64,000 bases of DNA from Altererythrobacter sp. H2. Its GTDB lineage: Bacteria > Pseudomonadota > Alphaproteobacteria > Sphingomonadales > Sphingomonadaceae. The stretch is taken from assembly GCF_035319885.1 (NCBI RefSeq), contig NZ_CP141285.1, forward strand, positions 1,364,001 to 1,428,000, written 5' to 3'. Of the stretch, positions 32,623-40,045 are shown piece by piece. A model generated the notes under the pieces. That model was not told where the DNA came from, ran no database searches, and worked only from the letters and a program-made list of their open reading frames with translations. A program made the translations under genes and the position numbers. Position 1 is the stretch's first letter, and every line of letters begins with the position of its first letter.

Positions 32623-34629
32623 TGCCATGCCTTGCGCCTTGTGGATCGTGGCGGCGTAGCCATGATCGATGTGGGCGTAGTACTTGGTGTCGAAGGCAAC
32701 TTCCCGCCCATCGTCCGTGCGCACGGCCATGCGCTGCGGGCTGGACATCGCGACCGTGCCGAGCGTCCCGTTCTTCACCCCAAGTTCGCGTTCGTTGCGC
32801 AGGAAGATGATGCGGTCCCCCGATGCAAATTTCCGTTCGCCGCGTGCGGCCTTGATCGTGGCATCGGCACCTAGCGCGCCAGCCACGCGCATTTTCTCGC
32901 GCGCCATCTGGTTGAGCTCGCGGACCTCGTCATTGGTGTGGGTAAGGATGATCCGTCTTTCGTCTGGGCTGTCCTGCCGCTCGCGATCCCAACGCTCGAC
33001 AAGCTCTGTCCGTGCGACCTCGCGGGTGTCGGTGGCATAGACCATGCCGCGCTCTTCGTAGGTGCGGATCGCTTCGCCCGTGCGGCCCGTGGCGAGCTGC
33101 CTGGTCGTATCCTGCTGCCATGCCGATAGCTGACGGCGAACCTCGCTGATCTCGACCCCGCCGTGGCGCTCGTGGATTGCCCGGAATGCTGCACCTGCCT
33201 CGATGGCCTGGAGCTGTTGCTGGTCACCGACTAGGACAAGTTTCGCACTGGACTTTGCGGCATGGGACAGCACGCGCTCCATCTGGCGCGTGCCGACCAT
33301 ACCCGCTTCGTCAATGACGAGCACATCCTTGGCAGTCAGCTGCTCGCACCCTTTGCCCCATTGATGCTCAAGGCTGGCGATGGTGCGCGATGCGATGCCG
33401 GAGCCGTTTTCCAGACCCTCGGCGGTAATGCCGGACAGGGCTGCGCCACGCACATTGTAGCCCGCGCTTTCCCATGCCTCGCGCGCCACGCCCAGCATCG
33501 CGCTTTTGCCGGTCCCGGCATAGCCAACGATCACGGCAAGGCCACCCTTCTTGGTGACATACTCGAAGGCGGATTTCTGCTCGCCTGACAGCACCAGACC
33601 GCGCTTCGCGGCGCTTGCAAACGCGGCGTTCCGCTGCACATCATTTACGGCGTGACCAGCGCGTTGCGCCATCGCGTCGGCAGCGCAATGCAGGCGCTGT
33701 TCGGTCTCGATCATCGCCCGCGAAGTGAAGCGGTCTTGCCCGCGTCCATCCTTGCCCAATGCGATCAGCTCGGGCGCCGCGCGCACGGCATTGTAGGCGG
33801 CGTCAAACTGCTCCTTCCCGTCGCTATGCCGGTGAACAAAGGCGGCAAGGTCGCGCCTGGTGAAGGTGGCTTGCTGGTGCGTGATCGCATCCAAGGCCAG
33901 CGAGGGATTGGCGATTATGCGTTCGCCATTGCGCTGGGCGATGGCGCGGTGTTCCTCAATCCGCTCGGCTTCCAGACCGCGTCCGCCAATGCGCGAGGCG
34001 GCGGGACCGATCTTGTCCTGCGGTTCCAGCGCAATGCCCTGCGCTTCCAGGCTGCGATGATCGATCCGCGTATCGATGTCGCGTTCCGCCAGCGCGCGGT
34101 TGACATGATCGGCCCAGCGCTCGCGCCACTGCTCGATCAGCGCGGTCTTGTTCCAGTCGCGGACTTTTGCGCCAAAGCCATCCTTGGTAACCTCGCGCAT
34201 GGTCAGCATGACGTGGGCGTGCGGCTTGGCTTTGCCGTCCTCGCCAATATCCCAATGGACATTGAGATCGGCGATCATGCCTTTTTCGACGAATTCAGCC
34301 TTCACGAACTCGCGCGCCAGCCTGATGTTGTCTTTCTTCGACAGTTCGCGGGGCAGGGCGAACTCGACCTCGCGGGCAAGCTGCGCATCCTTGCGCTTCT
34401 CCGCAGCTTCGACCGCGTTCCACAAAGTGGCGCGGTCGGCGAGGGCTTCGGGTGCGCCTTTGGGCAGCATCACTTCGGAATGAAGAACGCCTGCCTTGTT
34501 GGTGAAATCGTGGGTTCTGTCGATCCGCTCATCGTGCAGTTGCTCGCCCGCACGATAGGCCGCAGCCGCCACGGCACTGCGTCCGCTCGACCTTCCGATG
34601 ACCTTCGCGCTGAAATGAAAGATTGCCAT
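32596..34629 (-). pseudogene. traA: Ti-type conjugative relaxase TraA, C-terminus truncated
   Basis: MOBQ relaxase-helicase. The N-terminal MobA/MobL domain starts MAIFHFSAKVIGRSSGRSAVAAAAYRAGE and has the metal-binding KPHAHVMLTMRE. A RecD2-like helicase follows with Walker A VGYAGTGKSAML, Walker B VLVIDEAGMVG and LVLVGDQQQLQAIEAG. The protein breaks off after ATIHKAQG, the start of the last helicase motif, where about a third of the usual 950-1100 residues is missing. Eight foreign residues then lead to a stop. The break coincides with the end of the integrase remnant. The nicking domain is intact, so some in trans activity is possible. Confidence 0.87.
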
Positions 34630-34658
34630 GTCGGCAATCCAGTTACACCGCAAACGCC

Positions 34659-34686
34659 ACGTCGGCACGACGTATAAGCGCGCCCT
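34659..34686 (+). other. oriT: oriT / nic region of the MOBQ (RSF1010/pTi) type
   Basis: A perfect inverted repeat ACGTCG-GCA-CGACGT (34659-34673) is followed directly by TATAAGCGCGCCCT. This fits the known nic core TAAGTGCGCCCT of RSF1010 and the ATAATTGCGCCCT of pTi. It lies between the divergent traA and traC genes, the usual position. Confidence 0.78.
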
Positions 34687-34802
34687 CTCATGATAAAATC
34701 CTGATCGGGACTAGGCGGTATCACACTGTCCCGGCGACCTTACTGCATTGAGATAGCTCACCGATTATCATGTCTCCATCACACCAACGATGGAGATATC
34801 CC

Positions 34803-35108
34803 ATGCGCAAACCCCGCGATTTTGATTCGGAGCTCAAGGCCCTCGCCGACAAGGCCAAGCAGATGAAGGAACGCCGCGTGCGCGACCTCGGCGCGCTGGT
34901 CACGGCAACCGGAGCCGACGCACTCGATGCGGATGTGCTGGCGGGCGCGCTGCTCGAGGCTGTCGACAACAACGACAAGGCTATAAGCGAGGGCTGGCGC
35001 AAGCGCGGCGCGGCCTTCTTTCAGGGCAAGCAACGCAACACTGCGAGCGGACCTCGGCAGCAGCCGGAAGGCACTCTCCCGCTCGATGGCGGCGCGGCAT
35101 CGGCTTGA
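34803..35108 (+). CDS. traC: Conjugal transfer protein TraC-like
   Basis: A 101-residue protein divergent from traA across oriT. It is charged and helical (RKPRDFDSELKALADKAKQMKERRVRDLGALVTATGADALDADVLAGALLEAV), then EGWRKRGAAFFQG, as seen in TraC-type accessory transfer proteins of Sphingomonad and Rhizobium plasmids. It probably assists the relaxosome. ATG 34803 is preceded by TGGAGATATCCC. It overlaps traD by 23 bases. Confidence 0.75.
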   Translation: MRKPRDFDSELKALADKAKQMKERRVRDLGALVTATGADALDADVLAGALLEAVDNNDKAISEGWRKRGAAFFQGKQRNTASGPRQQPEGTLPLDGGAASA

Positions 35109-35358
35109 GGCAGCAAAGGCACGAACCGACATGCGCGAATGGCAGGTCAAACGACGCGAACGAACCCGGCAACTGATCGAACTGGGCGGCTTGGTTGCCA
35201 AGGCCGATCTGGTAGAGCTGACCGATGATGATCGCGCCGCCCTCTACGGCGCATTCCTCACCGTCGCCGCCAAGCTGCGCGGGCCGGATGGTGCGCAGGC
35301 GCTGGTGCTGTTCCGGCGCAAGGGCAAGCGGGCGTTCGAGGCAGAGCAGTCTGACTGA
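35086..35358 (+). CDS. traD: Conjugal transfer protein TraD (Ti type)
   Basis: A 90-residue basic protein. The block MREWQVKRRERTRQLIELGGLVAKADLVELTDDDRAALYGAFLTVA is the TraD (pfam06412-like) signature of Ti/MOBQ elements; it is a relaxosome helper, not the VirD4-type coupling protein. The start may be 35086 or 35131 (MREWQVK). It ends the remaining transfer gene block. Confidence 0.8.
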   Translation: MAARHRLEAAKARTDMREWQVKRRERTRQLIELGGLVAKADLVELTDDDRAALYGAFLTVAAKLRGPDGAQALVLFRRKGKRAFEAEQSD

Positions 35359-35666
35359 GCGACAAAAGAAAGCGGCTCCGGTCCCTGTGAAATGGAGTTG
35401 ATTGCTCGCGTCAGCTTTGCGCCCCACATCCAGCCATCGAAGGTTCAACGACGATCGCCTGAAAGCGGACATCGGATCAGTAGGCTCGATCTGGCAGCAA
35501 CGTCGGACGGTCCGGAACGGCAGGTTTTGGGGAGTGAACGAGGGATAGCTGCCCTTCGTTGCGGCCATGTCCGATGGCAGCTAGCCGAGATCGATTTTAC
35601 CGGCATTGCGGCTTCGCGCTTGTTTGAATAGGTCTGGCCCGGAATCCACTGGCAGGGAATGAGGCT
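35359..35666. other. Intergenic stretch between transfer genes and hydrogenase cargo
   Basis: 308 bases with no convincing gene. It contains a TGGCAGGGAATGAGGC stretch near 35648 that resembles a sigma-54 -24 box, but the -12 GC is one base out of place, so no promoter is called. Confidence 0.4.
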
Positions 35667-36932
35667 ATGCGAGAACATGAGGTGCGGCGGCAAGTTGTCA
35701 GCGAAATGCATTTGCGTCGCTGGCCGCTGTTGCAACTGCCGGTCGCAGTGTTCCAGTGGGTGCTTGAGGTTGGGCCTGGCGAGCGTGAGGCGGAGCGCTC
35801 AGTCTTGTCCGCTCTGTGCGGAAGCCAATCGGATGAAGAGAATCCGCGCCACCTGTCAGGTGCACTCTCCGGCGACGTCTCCTTTACATGGGAGCGACAG
35901 AGCGAAGGTTCGACGCTGACAGTGTTTTGTCCGGGACGCGCCATCGAAGTTTTGCTCGCCCCCGGACTGGACTCTTCGGTGGGCGAGGCCATTGACTGGG
36001 CGGAAACCCTGCCGGGCGCAATCATTCGCGCGACATCGATCTGGGTTGGTGGCGACGAAGCCGAAGTCGAAAGGGCATTGCCCGCGGTTGATTTCAACCG
36101 CAGCGAGCTTGTGTCGTGCGGCCTCTCCGGGGGAGTGCGTATCTGGTCGGATTTTCGCATTCACCCCGATGGCCGGGGGCGCCTTGTGGTGTCAGCCGGG
36201 GAAGTCGACCGGAGTGATCTCACCCGGCAACTGCAGCAATTGCAGGAGCTTGGGAATTACCGCAACAAGGCGCTCTTGGGGCTGCCGGTGGCGCAAGAGG
36301 CCTGGCCAAGGCTGGACGCGGCCGAACGCGAATTGGCCGCACTGGCCAAGGCCGTCACTTCCTCGGCGGCCTCTGACGATGATTTGCTGGCGCAATTGTC
36401 TGACCTCAGCCTGGAACTTTCGACCATTGCCACGTCAATCGACTATCGCATGAACGCTACCGCAGCCTATTCGCGTCTGGTGGAAGAGAGGCTCGCACAA
36501 CTTGCTCCGGAACCGATCCGTGGGTTCGCTTCGCTCGTCGACTTCACTGAACGCCGCTTCCTGCCGGCAGCGCGCACCTGCGCCGCCTTGACTGAGCGCG
36601 AACGTCAGCTGACACGGCGTGCGCGCCAAATCTCCGAACTGCTGCGCGCCCGCATCGAGACGCGGATCGAGAACCAGAACGCGAAACTGCTTCGATCGAT
36701 GGAGCGCAGCACGACGATGCAAGTGCGCTTGCAGCAGATCGTCGAGGGCCTCTCCGTAGTGGCCGTGAGTTATTATGCCATCGGCCTGCTAGGGTATGCC
36801 ATAAAGGGTGCGTCCCATCACTTTGACTGGGTTGATCCGGAAGTTGCGATCGCTTTGCTGGTGCTGCCGGTCCTGGGATGCGTGTGGTTTGCGCTCCATT
36901 CGCTCAAAAAGCGGGTTCTGGGCGGCGATTAG
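35667..36932 (+). CDS. DUF3422 family membrane-anchored protein
   Basis: A 421-residue protein of the DUF3422 family. The C-terminal half carries the strong family pattern LLGLPVAQEAWPRLDAAERELAAL, YSRLVEERLAQL, FTERRFLPAARTCAALTERERQL, LRARIETRIENQNAKLLRSMERSTTMQVRLQQIVEGLSVVAVSYY, then two transmembrane segments (about residues 360-410). Molecular role unknown; the domain layout resembles a membrane-anchored coiled-coil adaptor. First cargo gene, co-directional with the sigma-54 regulator. A hydrogenase role is guilt by association only. Confidence 0.85.
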   Translation: MREHEVRRQVVSEMHLRRWPLLQLPVAVFQWVLEVGPGEREAERSVLSALCGSQSDEENPRHLSGALSGDVSFTWERQSEGSTLTVFCPGRAIEVLLAPGLDSSVGEAIDWAETLPGAIIRATSIWVGGDEAEVERALPAVDFNRSELVSCGLSGGVRIWSDFRIHPDGRGRLVVSAGEVDRSDLTRQLQQLQELGNYRNKALLGLPVAQEAWPRLDAAERELAALAKAVTSSAASDDDLLAQLSDLSLELSTIATSIDYRMNATAAYSRLVEERLAQLAPEPIRGFASLVDFTERRFLPAARTCAALTERERQLTRRARQISELLRARIETRIENQNAKLLRSMERSTTMQVRLQQIVEGLSVVAVSYYAIGLLGYAIKGASHHFDWVDPEVAIALLVLPVLGCVWFALHSLKKRVLGGD

Positions 36933-37003
36933 CTGCATTCACGCGGAAATTGCGCACGCGACAACGCCTGTGACCAGCCCACAAGCTCATCTCATTGTTA
37001 AGT

Positions 37004-37019
37004 TGGCAGGCGAAATGCA
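37004..37019 (+). promoter_or_regulatory. Sigma-54 type promoter before the regulator gene
   Basis: TGGCAGGCGAAATGCA. GG and GC are spaced as in TGGCACG-N4-TTGCW, with two mismatches. It lies about 70 bases before the TTG start of the NtrC-family regulator, and its -12 part overlaps a palindrome (37016-37032). Confidence 0.6.
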
Positions 37020-37032
37020 AACTTTCCTTGCA
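37016..37032. promoter_or_regulatory. Shared 17-bp palindrome, regulator copy
   Basis: TGCAAACTTTCCTTGCA matches 15 of 17 bases of the palindrome at 38857-38873 in front of hupS. The arms TGCAA/TTGCA are perfect. The overlap with the -12 region suggests autoregulation. Confidence 0.6.
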
Positions 37033-37087
37033 CATCGGGCGCGACTGGCGGTAGCAGTTGCGGTCCGCTGCATGTTGGGAGGTGCAT

Positions 37088-38530
37088 TTGGCCGGGGAAT
37101 TGACGATCCTTGTTGTTTCGCGCGACGATGCGCTGATCAGCGCGGCGCGAGCTGGGCTGAAGGAGCGGGCTGATTACCGGCTGGTCATAGCTGAGGACGG
37201 CAAGACCGCGCAGGAGCGGCTCAACGACATCGAAGTACACCTCTTGCTTTGCGATCTCGACACGGTGGACGATGCCCAGGACAACATACTGACACGCGCG
37301 CGCGTTTCACATCCGGGGGTTTGTCGAATTGCGGTCTCTTCGCAGAATCGCGACGATGCTGACAGCGAGGCAGTCCGTCGCTCTGCCGCCTATCTCTATC
37401 TGTTCAAGCCGCTAACACCTCATCAGATTGCGCTCATGGTAAAGCGCAGCCTGGAAATGAACGAACTTTCGCGACGGCATCGCCTTCTTTCGCGTGAACT
37501 GAAGATTTCGGTCGATGACCAGATCTTCGAGGAACGCGTGGATATGTCAGTCAAGGGCGGTTACTCGCAATTCGAGAAGCTCGTTTATGCCAGCGCCAAG
37601 ATGGCTGATTTGATCGTTGAAGCGCGCAAGGCGGCAGTCACCGATCTGCCAGTCCTCATCGAGGGCGACACCGGGACGGGCAAGGAACTGCTGGCGCGAG
37701 CGATCCATTTCAACTCTACACGTGTCGATTCTCCGATCCATGTACAGAATTGCGGCGGTATGCTGGATTCCACGCTCCATTCCGAATTGTTCGGACATGT
37801 GCGGGGGGCTTACACCGGAGCCACCGCAGACCGGCTTGGGCTGTTCCGTGCCGCAGATGGCGGAACGGTGTTCCTTGACGAAATTTCAGATGTTTCGCCG
37901 AGTTTCCAGGTCAGCCTGCTGCGCTTCCTTCAGAATGGCGAGGTTAAACCGCTAGGGTCGGACAAGTTGTTGCATGCCAATGTCCGGATCATTGCGGCGT
38001 CGAACCGGCCGCTTCTGGAAATGGTCGAAAAAGGCGAATTTCGGCGTGACCTGTATTATCGTCTCAAGGGCTTTTCGCTGAGCATCCCGGCGCTGCGGGA
38101 CAGGCGGGAGGATATTCCTGTTCTTACAGATTTCTTCATCGAGAAATATGCCGGAGTAGTCGGCCGCAGGGTAATTGGCATTACGCAGAGTGCGCTCGAC
38201 AGGCTGCAGGCTCATCAATACCCAGGCAATGTCCGGGAACTGGAAAGCGAGATCAGGCGCGCGGTGGCGCTGGCTGAAAATGGTGGTTACATTACAGAGC
38301 GTAACCTCTCGGCCGTGTTTGATAATCTCGTTGTTGCCCCGGATGTCGGCCAGCAGGCGGAAATGGAAGGCGGCACACTCAAGGAGATGGTCGAGCGTCT
38401 GGAGCAACGGGTCGTGGTAGGTGCACTCACCCGTTTTCGCTGGAACCAGAGCAAGGCTGCCGACGCGCTGGGGCTATCCCGCGTGGGCCTGGCCAACAAG
38501 ATCAAGCGCTACGGTCTGCATGATGGCTGA
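37088..38530 (+). CDS. NtrC-family sigma-54 activator (HoxA/HupR-like)
   Basis: About 480 residues. The N-terminal receiver has SRDD and a probable phospho-Asp 56 in LLLCDLDT, with the conserved Lys in LFKP. The AAA+ domain has Walker A EGDTGTGKELLARA, the sigma-54 contact loop GAYTGAT (GAFTGA variant), and Walker B GGTVFLDEIS. The C-terminal Fis-type helix-turn-helix is WNQSKAADALGLSRVGLANKIKRYGL. TTG 37088 is chosen because GGGAGG lies 5 bases upstream. No cognate kinase or sensing hydrogenase is in the window, so HoxA-like action without phosphorylation is possible. It likely activates the sigma-54 promoter before hupS. Confidence 0.9.
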   Translation: MAGELTILVVSRDDALISAARAGLKERADYRLVIAEDGKTAQERLNDIEVHLLLCDLDTVDDAQDNILTRARVSHPGVCRIAVSSQNRDDADSEAVRRSAAYLYLFKPLTPHQIALMVKRSLEMNELSRRHRLLSRELKISVDDQIFEERVDMSVKGGYSQFEKLVYASAKMADLIVEARKAAVTDLPVLIEGDTGTGKELLARAIHFNSTRVDSPIHVQNCGGMLDSTLHSELFGHVRGAYTGATADRLGLFRAADGGTVFLDEISDVSPSFQVSLLRFLQNGEVKPLGSDKLLHANVRIIAASNRPLLEMVEKGEFRRDLYYRLKGFSLSIPALRDRREDIPVLTDFFIEKYAGVVGRRVIGITQSALDRLQAHQYPGNVRELESEIRRAVALAENGGYITERNLSAVFDNLVVAPDVGQQAEMEGGTLKEMVERLEQRVVVGALTRFRWNQSKAADALGLSRVGLANKIKRYGLHDG

Positions 38531-38577
38531 CGGTGGTCTCATGCAGGAGCAGGAGCAGGAACGGGAGTGGCAGTGAA

Positions 38578-38793
38578 ATGGCAGACCGGGACAATGTTGT
38601 TCGCTTGCGTTTTTCCCGCATGCCCTATCCGGGGCAAGAGGCGCCACAAGACCTCGGCTCGACAAAGCTGACGCGAACAGCGGGTGCAGGACTTTCTGGT
38701 GCGCATGGCCATTGGTGCGGGCGCTGCAAAGGCATCTGGTATTCGGCGTTCGGCGAAGTTGAATGCCCGGTCTGCGGCAACCGGCACGGCTAG
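38578..38793 (+). CDS. Small zinc-ribbon protein upstream of hupS
   Basis: A 71-residue protein with C47-x2-C50 (WCGRCKG) and C63-x2-C66 (CPVCGNRHG), a zinc-ribbon or rubredoxin-like knuckle pair. Codon use and the Cys pattern support a real gene, but the family is not recognised. It starts 47 bases after the regulator, probably in its operon and outside the hupS transcript. It could bind zinc or iron and could serve as a maturation helper or a small electron carrier. Confidence 0.6.
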   Translation: MADRDNVVRLRFSRMPYPGQEAPQDLGSTKLTRTAGAGLSGAHGHWCGRCKGIWYSAFGEVECPVCGNRHG

Positions 38794-38856
38794 CCTGAAC
38801 GGTTGGCATACGCACCTCCTGCGGCTCCGACTGCAAAGAATGTTTCAAGGAGTGCG

Positions 38857-38873
38857 TGCAAAGTTTCTTTGCA
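38857..38873. promoter_or_regulatory. Shared 17-bp palindrome, hydrogenase copy
   Basis: TGCAAAGTTTCTTTGCA has perfect 7-bp arms. It lies about 60 bases upstream of the sigma-54 -24 element, where activator sites sit. A degenerate half copy (TGCAAAGAATGTTTCA) is at 38832-38847, 25 bases upstream. Confidence 0.65.
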
Positions 38874-38933
38874 TTTTCTTCGCCGAAAATAAGGGCTTCG
38901 CCATACGATATTGAAAATGCTTTAGTATTTTTC

Positions 38934-38949
38934 TGGCACGAATCATGCT
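38934..38949 (+). promoter_or_regulatory. Sigma-54 promoter of the hydrogenase operon
   Basis: TGGCACGAATCATGCT matches the consensus TGGCACG-N4-TTGCW at every fixed position but one. It lies 73 bases before the hupS ATG. Confidence 0.85.
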
Positions 38950-39021
38950 TAATGTCCTCCCATGGCCCGCAGGGGCATTTGGCCGGTCGGGCACTCCGCC
39001 GGGAAGTTGGGAGACTGAGAA

Positions 39022-39984
39022 ATGGCGAATCTGTTGTGGCTTCAAGGCGGTGCGTGCTCTGGCAACACCATGTCCTTCCTTAATGCCGAGGAGCCCAGCG
39101 CATGCGATCTGGTGACGGATTTTGGCATCAATGTCCTTTGGCATCCCTCGCTTGGCCTCGAGCTGGGTGAGAATGTCAAAGTCATGATGGAAAAGTGCCT
39201 TTCCGGCGAAATTCCGCTCGACATTTTCGTGTTCGAAGGCAGCGTCATCAATGCGCCCAACGGTACGGGCGAATGGAATCGCTTCTGCGGTCGTCCGATG
39301 AAAGACTGGGTGGCAGATCTTTCTGCCAAGGCGCAATTTGTTGTGGCTATTGGCGATTGCGCCACCTGGGGCGGCATCCCGGCAACGGCTCCCAATCCGT
39401 CTGAAAGCGAAGGCTTGCAGTTCCTCAAGCGGGCCAAGGGTGGAGCGCTGGGCGAAGGCTTCACGTCTCAGGCTGGCCTTCCGGTCATCAATATTCCCGG
39501 CTGCCCCGCTCACCCTGACTGGGTAACGCAGATCCTTGTCGCCGTTGCCACGGGCCGCGCGGGCGACCTGACGCTGGACGAATTCCATCGGCCAAAGACC
39601 TTCTTCTCCAGCTTCACGCAGACGGGCTGCACCCGCAACATGCACTTCGCCTACAAGGTCTCGACCACGGCCTTCGGTCAGCGCAAGGGCTGCCTCTATT
39701 ACGATCTGGGGTGCCGCGGCCCGATGACTCACAGCCCCTGCAACCGCATTCTGTGGAACCGCGTTTCGTCCAAGACCCGTGCTGGCATGCCCTGCCTTGG
39801 CTGTACGGAACCGGAATTCCCCTTCTTCGATCTCGCCCCAGGAACTGTCTTCAAGACCCAGACTGTGATGGGCGTGCCGAAGGATCTTCCGCTAGGGGTT
39901 GATCGTACCGGCTACGTCAAGCTCACAGCTGCCGCCAAGGGTGCGGCTCCGGCGTGGGCCGAAGAGGATATCTTCGTCGTCTGA
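39022..39984 (+). CDS. hupS: Group 2a [NiFe]-hydrogenase small subunit
   Basis: A 320-residue electron-transfer subunit with no Tat signal, hence cytoplasmic. It strongly resembles cyanobacterial HupS and mycobacterial HucS: LLWLQGGACSGNTMSFLNAEEPS, GDCATWGGIPA, NIPGCPAHPDW, KGCLYYDLGCRGPMTHSPCNRILWN, and SKTRAGMPCLGCTEPEFPFF. In the proximal-cluster motif the second Cys of the common CxxC is Asn (C12-S-G-N15), the group 2a feature linked to unusual [3Fe-4S] clusters in Huc. GTTGGGAGACTGAGAA precedes the ATG. First gene of the hydrogenase operon; H2 electrons leave through its clusters. Confidence 0.95.
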   Translation: MANLLWLQGGACSGNTMSFLNAEEPSACDLVTDFGINVLWHPSLGLELGENVKVMMEKCLSGEIPLDIFVFEGSVINAPNGTGEWNRFCGRPMKDWVADLSAKAQFVVAIGDCATWGGIPATAPNPSESEGLQFLKRAKGGALGEGFTSQAGLPVINIPGCPAHPDWVTQILVAVATGRAGDLTLDEFHRPKTFFSSFTQTGCTRNMHFAYKVSTTAFGQRKGCLYYDLGCRGPMTHSPCNRILWNRVSSKTRAGMPCLGCTEPEFPFFDLAPGTVFKTQTVMGVPKDLPLGVDRTGYVKLTAAAKGAAPAWAEEDIFVV

Positions 39985-40045
39985 TTCATGAGGGTTCATG
40001 GCGCGCAGCGAAGCGCGCCGCACACAGAATTTCGGGAGAATTACA

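Noticed and set aside
32622-32810. C-terminal part of the long integrase frame
   Set aside because: It reads antisense relaxase sequence and has no integrase motif; it is a fusion frame created by the deletion.
35640-35666. Sigma-54-like TGGCAGGGAATGAGGC before the DUF3422 gene
   Set aside because: The -12 GC is shifted by one base from the required spacing, so it is not called a promoter.
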